A stretch of DNA of 64,000 bases from Chryseobacterium sp. (GTDB taxonomy: Bacteria; Bacteroidota; Bacteroidia; Flavobacteriales; Weeksellaceae). The stretch's first letter is position 1. Every line of letters begins with the position of its first letter. Positions 8,751 to 17,255 of the stretch are shown here, piece after piece. The translations under genes and the position numbers were made by a program. The notes beneath the pieces are model-generated. The model worked only from the letters and a program-made list of their open reading frames with translations. It was not told the origin of the DNA and made no database searches. Where the stretch lies: NCBI RefSeq assembly GCF_019236175.1, contig NZ_JAFAJM010000014.1, forward strand, positions 1 through 64,000. Reading direction: 5' to 3'.

Positions 8751-9221
8751 ATGAAAAAACTTTTATATATATCAGGAATTTTAACATTTTTTGTGTTAAT
8801 GAGTTTTATGTATGCAGACTTTTTCTCTTCAATGACCAAAGTGGATTATATTGATGGAAGCAAGACATTGAAGTTTACCACAAAAATGAATACAAGCCAT
8901 ATCTCTGATGCGATTAAAATCAACCCTAATACGGCAGGATTTGAAGCTGAAGTAAAAAAATATGTGAACAATAATTTTGATGTATTTGTCAATGGTGCTC
9001 CCAAAACAATAACTTTCACCGGAAGCCAGGTCAGCGGAGAAACTGTATGGGTGTATTTCGAAACCGGAGGGGTTTCGGATATCAATACCTTGAAGATAAA
9101 AAATACAATCCTTTTAAGTGCTTTTCCTAAACAGATCAATCTGGTCAATATTGCTTATAAAGGCAGCCAGAAAACAATGAATTTCCAGAGAGGAAAAGAA
9201 GTGAATGAGGTTTCTTTTTAA
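8751..9221 (+). CDS. DUF6702 family exported protein
   Basis: A 156-residue protein beginning with MKKLLYIS and a hydrophobic signal helix (residues 4-20). The mature part is a compact beta-rich domain ending in FQRGKEVNEVSF, matching the DUF6702 family of Bacteroidota, often a neighbour of M1 peptidase genes. Function is unknown. I prefer ATG 8751 over ATG 8727 because it places the signal peptide at the N-terminus. A hairpin terminator follows. Confidence 0.7.
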   Translation: MKKLLYISGILTFFVLMSFMYADFFSSMTKVDYIDGSKTLKFTTKMNTSHISDAIKINPNTAGFEAEVKKYVNNNFDVFVNGAPKTITFTGSQVSGETVWVYFETGGVSDINTLKIKNTILLSAFPKQINLVNIAYKGSQKTMNFQRGKEVNEVSF

Positions 9222-9251
9222 AAAAAATTAGATTTAACCATTATAAATGGG

Positions 9252-9285
9252 TACCCTGAAAGTTCAGCTTTCAGGGTATTTTTTT
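9252..9285 (+). terminator. Rho-independent terminator after the DUF6702 gene
   Basis: A perfect 11-bp stem (TACCCTGAAAG / CTTTCAGGGTA), 5-nt loop, then a T run. Confidence 0.9.
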
Positions 9286-9378
9286 GCCCACTCATAAAAT
9301 CACAGCAAAGAGACAAATCCGTAAAAACACTTATTCAAAATCAGCATTTATACGCTACCACAGCCGTTTTTAATCTTA

Positions 9379-9386
9379 TAATTTTG
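9379..9386 (+). promoter_or_regulatory. -7 box (TAATTTTG) for the PixA/AidA-like gene
   Basis: An exact TAnnTTTG match. It leaves a leader of roughly 90 nt before the ATG at 9485, with short self-complementary stretches (CGTAAAAAACG; GGC and GCC flanking GAAATCTGAAAA). No known riboswitch class is recognised. Confidence 0.45.
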
Positions 9387-9484
9387 TCCTGTAATTACAA
9401 CGCTGAAGCCGAAATCACGTAAAAAACGGGGCGAAATCTGAAAAGCCAAACGAGTAGGAAGCAATCATTAAAAAACAAAATCAT

Positions 9485-10054
9485 ATGGACACCCACACAG
9501 AACAACTAAGTGCCACCAATCAGCTTATCGACGTTATGATCGTTATTGATACAGATTATGTAATAGACTATATAAAAAACTCACCTTATACTCCAAGTAC
9601 TGATATCAATACCCCTGTACCTTTAGACCACCTTAATAAGTATATGATCGTTCCCAGTACCAATGCTATAAGCGGTCAGGCAACGGGAGACTTACATTTC
9701 AGAGCTAAAAACGGAGACATCATACGCTTTAGAGGAACATCACTTTATCAGAATTCCGATGCTGCCGTTATAGTCCATAATGTTACCCTCCTGAAAGCGC
9801 CGGATGTATTTGGCGGGAATCCGCTATACTGTATGTCTGTGGACAGGAAACAGGCTGTAGCGGCGGATAATACAACCCAGCATGGGGTTCCTCCTTTATC
9901 GAAAAGCATTACTTTTTCAAGTCTGGATGTAGAGGTAAAAGATACCGGAACAGGCAGCTATTATATTCATTTTGCTCTATATACTCTATCTTCAGGAGAC
10001 AAACAAACCTTATACAGCTACTGCTGTTGGGATCCAACAATTACCGTTGTATAA
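9485..10054 (+). CDS. PixA/AidA-type inclusion body family protein
   Basis: A 189-residue soluble beta-rich protein with no signal peptide. The motif order LIDVMIVIDTDYVI near the start, a central FRAKNGDIIRFRGTS and a C-terminal YSYCCWDPTI segment match the PixA/AidA family. The family was first seen as crystalline inclusion proteins of Xenorhabdus and as quorum-regulated AidA in Burkholderia and Ralstonia. Biochemical function is unknown; proposed roles are storage or host interaction. The gene stands alone between two terminators and has patchy distribution, which is compatible with transfer. Confidence 0.82.
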   Translation: MDTHTEQLSATNQLIDVMIVIDTDYVIDYIKNSPYTPSTDINTPVPLDHLNKYMIVPSTNAISGQATGDLHFRAKNGDIIRFRGTSLYQNSDAAVIVHNVTLLKAPDVFGGNPLYCMSVDRKQAVAADNTTQHGVPPLSKSITFSSLDVEVKDTGTGSYYIHFALYTLSSGDKQTLYSYCCWDPTITVV

Positions 10055-10077
10055 AAACGTCTCTGCCACATAATAAA

Positions 10078-10107
10078 AATAATCCGCCTCATGTGAGGCG
10101 GATTATT
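10078..10107. terminator. Bidirectional terminator, PixA-like gene versus DUF5689 gene
   Basis: A perfect inverted repeat with 14-bp arms around a 2-nt centre lies between convergent genes. It is rich in AT at the base and GC at the tip, so it can serve both strands. Confidence 0.8.
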
Positions 10108-10135
10108 GTTTATATCTTATAATAACAAAAGCGTA

Positions 10136-11563
10136 TTACTCGATCTTGATATTGTCAATCTGAAGATCATAATTTCCTCCACTACCTGTTTTAATCGCAA
10201 ACATGTCTTTTCCTGCGGCAAGGTTAAGATCTCCTAAACCTACCAGGTTAATCTCGATCAGTTTCCATTGTCCGTTGGTATTGATAGATCCGGTATAAGA
10301 GTTCGCATTCCCTGAATCCGCATCTAAGATCGCTCCTGTACTGAATGTTCCAAGGTTGAAGGTATAGAAAGCAGGCGTACTTCCTGTCGTCTTATATACA
10401 TTAAAAGAAAGTGATTTTCCTGTTGCAGTACCTTTGATATACATAGTAATTCTCTTAGGCGCAGCAGGTAATCCCGAAGCTGCCGCGGATGTAAATACAT
10501 AATCATTTCCACTAGGGGTTCCTTTAATCTGAAGAGAGTTTGTACCTCCGTATCCTAAACCGATACCTTGTGTGGCGTAAGGTTTCAGTCCGAAGCTGTT
10601 TACACTTGACAAGAAAGTAGCCCAGTTTTCGAAATCAGAACCGTTAAATAAGTTAACCGCTGAAGCAGACGGGTTGTCAGGTGCTCCCGGTGTAAATCTT
10701 GCAGCTGTAAAATTAATATCGGCAAGGTATCTGATGTAAGCCTGCTCAGTAAATGTTGTTGCAGTAGGGTTACTTGGACTCGTGTAACGGCTTAAAAGAA
10801 GAACGATATCACCGCTTTTTGCATAGTTAGGAGAAATCGGAGTCTTAGCAAATGTTGCATAGTTACTGAAACGAAGATCTAATCTTGCCGCTTTTTTGTC
10901 AGTAATATAACGGTCTCCTGTTCCTGAATCATCAGCAAAGTTTTTAGTAAGCTCTGCATCTTCAAACTGAACATTTTTAATTTTTACAAGCTGGTTGATG
11001 TGAGCTCCGTTTTTAAGAGCATCCGCGATAGAGTTAAACTCCAATGGTTTCATTACCGCTACAACCGGCTTCTGCCCGTCACACACTCTTGCAAAATAAT
11101 TAGATAATTTATTAGGGTTAATTCTTCCTACAGAGTAGCTAGGATCGTAAGAACCTACTTTGATATTCCCGTTAGAAGCCTGAACAATAAGTCCTTTTAA
11201 GTTAATTCTAACCAAAGCTCCCGTTGGATAATCCAGATACTGGTTTCCTCCGTCGATATCCACTTCAATACCAATAGTCGGGTTCTCGGGTTTATCCTGA
11301 AGCGTCATCATTTTATAGATGTTTCCTGATTCATCGTTTGAAGAGACATAAGCTTCAACGATATAATCGTCCTTAATGATATCAGCATCTGTAGGTTTTG
11401 GTTTTGCAATTGCAGTAAGATCTGCCAGTTGGTGATTTGCAGCTGCAAACCTATTGGTGCATTTAATTTCCGGAACATCATAGTCATCTGATTTCACACA
11501 AGATGATAATGTTAACATTGAAATGGCACTAAAAATAGCCGCTTTAAAATATATGTTTTTCAT
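10136..11563 (-). CDS. DUF5689 domain surface lipoprotein
   Basis: A 475-residue lipoprotein with lipobox LSSC (Cys22) after a hydrophobic signal. Residues ~35-280 match DUF5689, an OB-fold-like domain common in Bacteroidota and often linked to extracellular nucleases. Residues ~305-475 form a beta-sandwich of choice-of-anchor or carbohydrate-binding type, with LQIDNIKIE at the end. It starts 23 bp after the upstream receptor gene stop, so the two form an operon. It may replace a SusD-like lipoprotein as ligand-binding partner of that receptor; that is inference. Confidence 0.8.
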   Translation of the reverse strand: MKNIYFKAAIFSAISMLTLSSCVKSDDYDVPEIKCTNRFAAANHQLADLTAIAKPKPTDADIIKDDYIVEAYVSSNDESGNIYKMMTLQDKPENPTIGIEVDIDGGNQYLDYPTGALVRINLKGLIVQASNGNIKVGSYDPSYSVGRINPNKLSNYFARVCDGQKPVVAVMKPLEFNSIADALKNGAHINQLVKIKNVQFEDAELTKNFADDSGTGDRYITDKKAARLDLRFSNYATFAKTPISPNYAKSGDIVLLLSRYTSPSNPTATTFTEQAYIRYLADINFTAARFTPGAPDNPSASAVNLFNGSDFENWATFLSSVNSFGLKPYATQGIGLGYGGTNSLQIKGTPSGNDYVFTSAAASGLPAAPKRITMYIKGTATGKSLSFNVYKTTGSTPAFYTFNLGTFSTGAILDADSGNANSYTGSINTNGQWKLIEINLVGLGDLNLAAGKDMFAIKTGSGGNYDLQIDNIKIE

Positions 11564-11586
11564 TGTTTTCGATTTTTAATTTTTTA

Positions 11587-14466
11587 TTAGAATCTGAATT
11601 GAAGATTAATGTAGTAAGATCTACCCTGGGAATACCAGTATTTAGGAGCAAATACCATATTTCCGCTATCATAATCATTTGCATAGTCAGTATAGTTCAC
11701 GTTTCTGGTCTGTTCAAATCCTCCGGTGATATAATTTTTGTTATCGAGAAGATTATTTACAGAGGCAGATATCAATACATAATATTTGCCTATCATCCAC
11801 GATTTACCTGCGTTGATATTAAAGAAAAATGCAGAAGGCAGTTTTGTAGGAGTAAGGACTCTTGCCAGCTCATCAGCATTTACATTATCGTAAGGTACTC
11901 CTGGTGTATTTGGATTGGTATAGAATCTATCAGTTCTTGTTACCGGAGACGGATCCAGGAATGAATGTCCGAAATAGTTCCAGCTTGCCCCTACCCACCA
12001 GTACTTAGGATTGTTGTATCTAAGACCTAAGGTATAAGCTTCCTGAGGAGTTCCTCCCTGTCTGTAGTTTTTCAGAGTAGCTTCACCCATGTTGGTATAG
12101 GATCTCGATACAATATTTCCGCTGTTGTCAAGTTCTCTGAAAGTCCCTACAGCATCAGATGCAAAATAAACGGTAGGATTGTTTGTATAAGTATATTGTC
12201 CTAAACTTAATAATCCGTTTGCAGTCAACGTAGGAGTAAGTTTTACCTGCGCACCAAGTTCAATACCCATATTTCTCTTATTGGCACCGGCAAGAACCTG
12301 TGTAATGAAAGCACCATCCTGAACAGGCGCCTGATCTCCGCTTTCCGTTAATGTTGTCAGCTTAACACCTTGTGCAAAGTATCTCTGAACACTGGTTTCG
12401 TTTTGGGTATTAACAAGATATCCCGTTAATCTAAGTTTAATAATCGGAGTAGAAACTACGTAGCTCAAATCATTAGCATCCACAACAACATTCTTGATAC
12501 CCGGTGTAGTAACCCCACTCACTCTTGTATTGAAGTAGATATCGTTCAGGAATGGAGATTGTGAGAAATAAGCCCCGTTATATACTAAGAAATTTCTACC
12601 ATTGATTTTATAGGTAATCTGACCTTTAACCCCAACGTTCCAGAAGTTCTTATCCTCTCCTTTTCCGTAAGATGACGGGTACAGATAATGCTGGAATAAA
12701 CCTTCTCTGCTGTTGGTCGTATATCCGAATAATCCGGAAACAAAAACATCAAACTTCCCGGTTGAAAATTTAAATGCAGGGTTTACTTTTACTTCCTGTC
12801 TTCTGAAAATATAATCATACCCGATTTTATCGCCTTTTCTCTTGGCAACAGAAGCATCATCTTCTCTTACGTTGTATTTCCCCCAGACACTGCCACCATT
12901 TGTATTAAAGGCAAACGCATCCAAATTCAGTGCAAAATCAGCTCCTAATAAGTCGTTTACTTCTCTGTACTGTTCAGATTTATAGTTCTGATAAGAGACG
13001 TTTAAGATAAAACGAGAAGTATCGTTGAAGTTATAGGTATAATGTGTGGATACATTTAAGATTTTGTCATCTTTTACGTCATCAACAAGGAAATAAGCAG
13101 CTCTTCTTCCTCCGAACTGTGCCATGTAAAGATCCCCGTTTCTGTTCTGATTGTAAAGATTATCCCAGTTGATCTGTGTATGAGACTCATCGTCATTAGT
13201 CCACCAGTCTCTTGTAATTCCGATGTTAGCAGCCTGTTCAGGAGCCGGGTTTTTATAATTCAGCCAATAACTTGGTAAATTACGGTAATACGTTGGCGAA
13301 GGGTTATTCGCCTTGTACCAGTCCAGTCTTGAACTGTAATCCTTACCGAACTGATAAGAAACTGAAGTCCATAGCTGAGAATTTTTATTAATTTTCCAGA
13401 AATCCTGTAACTGAAGCATGGGCTGGAAACCTCTTTTCACTCTCTCATTTCTCTTTTCTCCGCCTTGCCAGCCCCAATAGGAGTTATAATAAATTCCTCT
13501 GTAGTTGTATACTTCCTGAGTATTCGGACTTGAAGAACTTCTTGTAAATTTCGAGCCTATAGCATTGAATGTCATACTGTGGCTGTCACTGAATTTCTTT
13601 TCAATTCCCAGATATCCGCTGTATGCATCATAGAAAGTTCCCTCCATTCTACCTTCCTGAGCCCATCTTCTTGCAAGCATTCCTGTAAATGCCCATCCGT
13701 TTTTATTCATTCCGGAAGAGAATCTGTAGGATAATCTGTTATTATAATTTCTGTTGGTAAGAGAGTATGTTAACTGACTTCCTTTTCTGTATTCGCTGGC
13801 TTTTGTATTTTTATAAAATACTCCGCTGGCTCCACCGAAAGCATATTCCGAAGGAGCGTGATTGGCAGCAATTTCCGGGTAACGAACGATTTCGTTCAAA
13901 CCTCCCCAGGTACTGAAATCCACATCTCCGTTATCCGCTGCGGCCATAGAAGCACCATTCATTATATTCTCTCCGGTTCTGCTGTCGATCCCTCTTGGAC
14001 GGAACCAGTATGTTCCCAATTCAAAACTTGCAGTTCTGTTGAACACATCCTGAGAAGATTGAAGCAATCCTACCGTTGCCGTTTGTTGTCCGCCGCCACT
14101 GTCACTGTCTGCAGAGTTTTCAATAATAGCCAAACCTTGGTCTGCACTTGAAAGTGTAGAGTAAAGAGTAATTACTCCCAGATCCTTCTTTTTCTCATCA
14201 CTGATTACATCAAACTCAAGAAGTTTTGTTTCGAAGTTTGATTTTGTAACCATAATCTGATAGTGTCCCGGCATCAAATCAACAAATTGGAAATATCCGA
14301 TTTTGTCTGCCGTTACATCATTTCCTGCTCCTTTTAAATCTACACTTGCCTGTTCTACAGGCTTCCCGTCCGCATCCTTAAGATACGCAAACACTGTGGT
14401 CTGCGCAAAATAATATGAAGCAGGCAGCAAGGTAAATAAAGAGATTAATGATAGTTTTTTAATCAT
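11587..14466 (-). CDS. TonB-dependent receptor with carboxypeptidase-like regulatory domain
   Basis: A full-length 959-residue outer-membrane receptor: signal peptide (residues 1-22), carboxypeptidase-like regulatory beta-sandwich (about 24-105), plug (about 125-230), then the barrel ending in YYINLQFRF. It imports a ligand across the outer membrane using TonB-ExbBD energy. It is the first gene of an operon with the DUF5689 lipoprotein and is divergent from a secreted endonuclease/exonuclease/phosphatase gene. That arrangement suggests nucleic-acid fragments, nucleotides or phosphate as cargo. The intergenic region holds a reversed TAAATTTG box at 14529-14536. Confidence 0.92.
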   Translation of the reverse strand: MIKKLSLISLFTLLPASYYFAQTTVFAYLKDADGKPVEQASVDLKGAGNDVTADKIGYFQFVDLMPGHYQIMVTKSNFETKLLEFDVISDEKKKDLGVITLYSTLSSADQGLAIIENSADSDSGGGQQTATVGLLQSSQDVFNRTASFELGTYWFRPRGIDSRTGENIMNGASMAAADNGDVDFSTWGGLNEIVRYPEIAANHAPSEYAFGGASGVFYKNTKASEYRKGSQLTYSLTNRNYNNRLSYRFSSGMNKNGWAFTGMLARRWAQEGRMEGTFYDAYSGYLGIEKKFSDSHSMTFNAIGSKFTRSSSSPNTQEVYNYRGIYYNSYWGWQGGEKRNERVKRGFQPMLQLQDFWKINKNSQLWTSVSYQFGKDYSSRLDWYKANNPSPTYYRNLPSYWLNYKNPAPEQAANIGITRDWWTNDDESHTQINWDNLYNQNRNGDLYMAQFGGRRAAYFLVDDVKDDKILNVSTHYTYNFNDTSRFILNVSYQNYKSEQYREVNDLLGADFALNLDAFAFNTNGGSVWGKYNVREDDASVAKRKGDKIGYDYIFRRQEVKVNPAFKFSTGKFDVFVSGLFGYTTNSREGLFQHYLYPSSYGKGEDKNFWNVGVKGQITYKINGRNFLVYNGAYFSQSPFLNDIYFNTRVSGVTTPGIKNVVVDANDLSYVVSTPIIKLRLTGYLVNTQNETSVQRYFAQGVKLTTLTESGDQAPVQDGAFITQVLAGANKRNMGIELGAQVKLTPTLTANGLLSLGQYTYTNNPTVYFASDAVGTFRELDNSGNIVSRSYTNMGEATLKNYRQGGTPQEAYTLGLRYNNPKYWWVGASWNYFGHSFLDPSPVTRTDRFYTNPNTPGVPYDNVNADELARVLTPTKLPSAFFFNINAGKSWMIGKYYVLISASVNNLLDNKNYITGGFEQTRNVNYTDYANDYDSGNMVFAPKYWYSQGRSYYINLQFRF

Positions 14467-14528
14467 GAGTATATTATATTTTTAAATACTTTTCTTGTTA
14501 ATTATCAACAGTTTAAAAGTTGGGGGCA

Positions 14529-14536
14529 CAAATTTA
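14529..14536 (-). promoter_or_regulatory. -7 box for the receptor-DUF5689 operon
   Basis: The reverse strand reads TAAATTTG, giving a leader of about 60 nt. No clear -33 TTG. Confidence 0.4.
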
Positions 14537-14676
14537 ATCAAAATTTATAATTTACCACTTTTTTAACATTATTTTTTCTTAACATTGCAAACTTTTAAGA
14601 ATGATTATATAAAAAAATACAGATACCTACATTTTAAATTTACAATTATTTAAAATACAGTAGATGTAAAAAGAAG

Positions 14677-14684
14677 TACATTTG
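14677..14684 (+). promoter_or_regulatory. -7 box (TACATTTG) for the secreted nuclease/phosphatase gene
   Basis: An exact TAnnTTTG match 34 bp before the ATG at 14719. Confidence 0.5.
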
Positions 14685-14718
14685 CAGATTAAACAATATT
14701 AATAATAACTCTAAGAGA

Positions 14719-15909
14719 ATGAAGAGATTTTCGAGTCTGTTTGCCATCATTTTTTCAATCATGGCATTCTCACAACAACAAGGAAAACTGAAAAAAGTAG
14801 CCACCGTAGGATTTTTAAATGTAGAAAACCTTTGGGACACCATTCGTTCAGCAGATTATATCGACGGGACTAAAGACATCAGAAACCCGGCATTCCACAG
14901 AAGTATTCCCTATGACTCTATTAAATTTTTAGAGGCTGAAAAATATGACGGGCCGTGGAGTGACAGTGCTTTAAAGGGGAAAAAAGTAGTCAGATATCAA
15001 AGTGGTTCTGAAGAATTCACTCCTAAAAGTGCTAAAAATTATGGTTCTAAAATTTACAAGGCAAAACTGGCCAACGAAGCTAAAGTAATCTCTGAACTTG
15101 GGGCACAGTATACGAACACAGCGCCTGCTGTGGTAGGCTTAATTGAAGTTGAAAACAGACAGGTTATCGAAGATCTGATCAACGAACCTGCTTTAAAAAA
15201 GTATAATTACGGGATTATCCATTACAACTCTTATGACTACAGAGGAATTGATGTTGCCCTGATCTATCAGAAAAGAAGATTTACACCCAGCAATTCATTG
15301 AAAAAAGAGCTGAAGATTTTCGGTGATGACGGAAAAAGAGAATATACGAGAGACATTCTGGTTGTAACCGGGTTCTTAGATAATGAAAAAGTTGCATTTT
15401 TCATGAACCACTGGCCTTCAAGAAGAGGAGGTGAAGCGATTTCCTTACCGAAAAGAAATGCTGCCGCTGCTTTATTGAAACAACAAATGGACAGTGTAAG
15501 AGCTGCAGATCCATCGACAAAACTTTTTGCAATGGGTGACTTTAACGATGATCCGGTGAGCTCAAGTTTAAAGAACTACCTGAAAGCTCAGGCCAGTCCA
15601 AAAGATTTAAGCGAAACAACCCCTTACTTAAACCTGATGTACCCTTTATACAAAAAAGGAGTGGCATCTTTGGCATATCAGGACGCCCCTAACCTTTTTG
15701 ATCAGATTATTGTTTCTAAAAACTTAATTTCTGATCAGGCAACCAAGGAATACTCTATTTATAAAACCGAAATTTTTGCTCCGGCTTATCTGGTAAATAA
15801 AGAAGGAAATTATAAAGGCTATCCTTTCAGATCCTGGAATGGCGATCAGTTTACGGGTGGTTATAGCGACCACTTCCCCGCATTCGTTGTTCTTCAGAAA
15901 GAACCTTAA
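14719..15909 (+). CDS. Secreted endonuclease/exonuclease/phosphatase family protein
   Basis: A 396-residue protein with a signal peptide (cleavage after about residue 18, AFSQQ). The DNase I-like fold motifs are present in order: FLNVENLWDT, the metal-binding Glu in LIEVENRQ, RGIDVALIYQ, the catalytic His in FMNHWPSRRGG, GDFNDDP and the terminal SDHFPAFVV. The family hydrolyses phosphodiester or phosphomonoester bonds; sequence cannot separate DNase from other phosphatases. Divergent from the receptor/DUF5689 operon, it could supply nucleotides or phosphate for that transporter. A hairpin terminator follows directly. Confidence 0.88.
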   Translation: MKRFSSLFAIIFSIMAFSQQQGKLKKVATVGFLNVENLWDTIRSADYIDGTKDIRNPAFHRSIPYDSIKFLEAEKYDGPWSDSALKGKKVVRYQSGSEEFTPKSAKNYGSKIYKAKLANEAKVISELGAQYTNTAPAVVGLIEVENRQVIEDLINEPALKKYNYGIIHYNSYDYRGIDVALIYQKRRFTPSNSLKKELKIFGDDGKREYTRDILVVTGFLDNEKVAFFMNHWPSRRGGEAISLPKRNAAAALLKQQMDSVRAADPSTKLFAMGDFNDDPVSSSLKNYLKAQASPKDLSETTPYLNLMYPLYKKGVASLAYQDAPNLFDQIIVSKNLISDQATKEYSIYKTEIFAPAYLVNKEGNYKGYPFRSWNGDQFTGGYSDHFPAFVVLQKEP

Positions 15910-15910
15910 A

Positions 15911-15938
15911 AAAAAGCACTCATCCGGGTGCTTTTTTT
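15911..15938 (+). terminator. Rho-independent terminator after the nuclease gene
   Basis: Stem AAAAGCAC / GTGCTTTT with an 8-nt loop and a T run, starting 2 bp after the stop codon. Confidence 0.85.
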
Positions 15939-15954
15939 ATGTAAATTTATAGGT

Positions 15955-16374
15955 ATGAAAAATATACTCTTCTTATTATTCATCGTCTTTCTTCCTTTTA
16001 GCTGTACTGCACAGAACCATCCTAAAAGCGAAAAAGATAAGTCAGAAATGAAACCTTCAAAAAATGAAGACGGAGAATGGGATCTTACCGTAATAGACAC
16101 CCAGTTTGACTACTTTTTAAATGCCATCGCCAAACCCATCAGTCAATATTCCGAATCTTACCTGAAAAACAAAAATACATTTCTGGTCAATGAATGGAAC
16201 AGCTATTACAATTCCGGAAAATACAGAAACATCATAGAATCAGGCATAGACTATGACCCCCGGGAAAATTACGGGATTAAATTCGAATACAAACTTTATC
16301 AGGTTTTCGCTTATGTAAAGTGGAAATACGGATTAAAAATGCAGGGATTATCAGGAAGTGATGCTGTGAGATAA
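15955..16374 (+). CDS. DUF6146 family lipoprotein
   Basis: A 139-residue protein with a signal ending in lipobox LPFSC (Cys17). The charged linker is followed by the DUF6146 core: DTQFDYFLNAIAKP, VNEWNSYY, then IDYDPRENYGIKFEYKLYQ. This is a small, function-unknown family of Bacteroidota. I use ATG 15955 because it puts the signal peptide first; the upstream in-frame start lies in the terminator of the preceding gene. Confidence 0.75.
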   Translation: MKNILFLLFIVFLPFSCTAQNHPKSEKDKSEMKPSKNEDGEWDLTVIDTQFDYFLNAIAKPISQYSESYLKNKNTFLVNEWNSYYNSGKYRNIIESGIDYDPRENYGIKFEYKLYQVFAYVKWKYGLKMQGLSGSDAVR

Positions 16375-16392
16375 TCATATTTCACTCCAAAT

Positions 16393-16430
16393 AAAAAGGT
16401 TCAGAAAGTCTCTGAACCTTTTTATTTTTT
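16393..16430. terminator. Bidirectional terminator, DUF6146 gene versus sod
   Basis: A perfect 13-bp stem (AAAAAGGTTCAGA / TCTGAACCTTTTT) with a 5-nt loop between convergent genes, flanked by A and T runs. Confidence 0.88.
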
Positions 16431-16444
16431 ATAATAGCTGAAAA

Positions 16445-17041
16445 TTATTTGTTGAATAACTCCTCTACTTTATCCCAGTTTACTACATCAAAGAATGCAG
16501 AAACATAATCAGGTCTTCTGTTCTGGTAGTGTAAATAATAAGCATGCTCCCAAACATCCAATCCTAAAACCGGAGTTCCTTTAACGTCTGCAACAGGCAT
16601 TAACGGGTTATCCTGGTTTGGAGTAGAAGATACCGAAACAGAACCGTCAGCATTTTTTACCAGCCAAGCCCATCCTGAACCGAATCTTGTTTTTGCAGCA
16701 TCAGAAAAGTCAGTTTTGAATTTATCAAGACCACCATAATTTTCGATAGCAGCTTTTACATTTCCTACAGGCTCTTTGCTTCCTCCAGGAGTTAAAATTT
16801 CCCAGAATAAAGAGTGGTTAAAGTGACCTCCTCCGTTATTTCTTACTGCCGGCTTATCTGTTCCTGTCTTACAGATTTCTTCAATCGTTTTTCCTGCTAA
16901 TTCAGTTCCTTCGATCGCTTTATTTAAATTGTCAATGTATGCCTGGTGGTGCTTTGTATAATGGATTTCCATAGTTCTTGCATCGATAGTAGGCTCTAAT
17001 GCATCGTATGCATATCCTAATTTTGGTAATTCAAATGACAT
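16445..17041 (-). CDS. sodA: Superoxide dismutase, Mn/Fe family
   Basis: A cytosolic enzyme of 198 residues that converts superoxide to oxygen and hydrogen peroxide. The metal ligands are His27, His76 ([10 protein letters not shown]), Asp162 and His166 (DVWEHAYY). The second-shell pattern, GGGHFNH with Gln143 (NQDNP), is that of Mn-type or cambialistic enzymes rather than classical Fe-SOD, so the symbol sodA is a sequence-based choice. No signal peptide. A complete promoter is visible upstream. Confidence 0.94.
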   Translation of the reverse strand: MSFELPKLGYAYDALEPTIDARTMEIHYTKHHQAYIDNLNKAIEGTELAGKTIEEICKTGTDKPAVRNNGGGHFNHSLFWEILTPGGSKEPVGNVKAAIENYGGLDKFKTDFSDAAKTRFGSGWAWLVKNADGSVSVSSTPNQDNPLMPVADVKGTPVLGLDVWEHAYYLHYQNRRPDYVSAFFDVVNWDKVEELFNK

Positions 17042-17066
17042 AATCTTTATTTTTAATGTTATAACC

Positions 17067-17098
17067 CAAAATTAACCAATATTTAAGGTATTATCAAA
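17067..17098 (-). promoter_or_regulatory. Promoter of the superoxide dismutase gene
   Basis: On the minus strand TTTG (17098-17095), a 20-nt spacer and TAATTTTG (17074-17067) match both Bacteroidota promoter boxes. The ATG is 25 bp downstream. Confidence 0.65.
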
Positions 17099-17200
17099 TA
17101 CTGGGGATTACTTTAATAAATCTTTAACATTGACATATTGATTTAGAATGAATTAAATTTTAAAATATTTATTCTACATGATTATATTTCTTTTAAAACA

Positions 17201-17235
17201 AAAAGCACGAACCATAAAATATGATGCGTGCTTTT
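17201..17235 (-). terminator. Terminator after rho
   Basis: Stem AAAAGCACG / CGTGCTTTT with a 17-nt loop, 20 bp beyond the rho stop codon. On the minus strand the arm ends in a T run. Confidence 0.7.
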
Positions 17236-17255
17236 CTATTTAACAATAATTAAAT

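Noticed and set aside
11563..11964. 133-residue plus-strand frame at the end of the TonB receptor
   Set aside because: Antisense shadow of the barrel; composition unlike real proteins.
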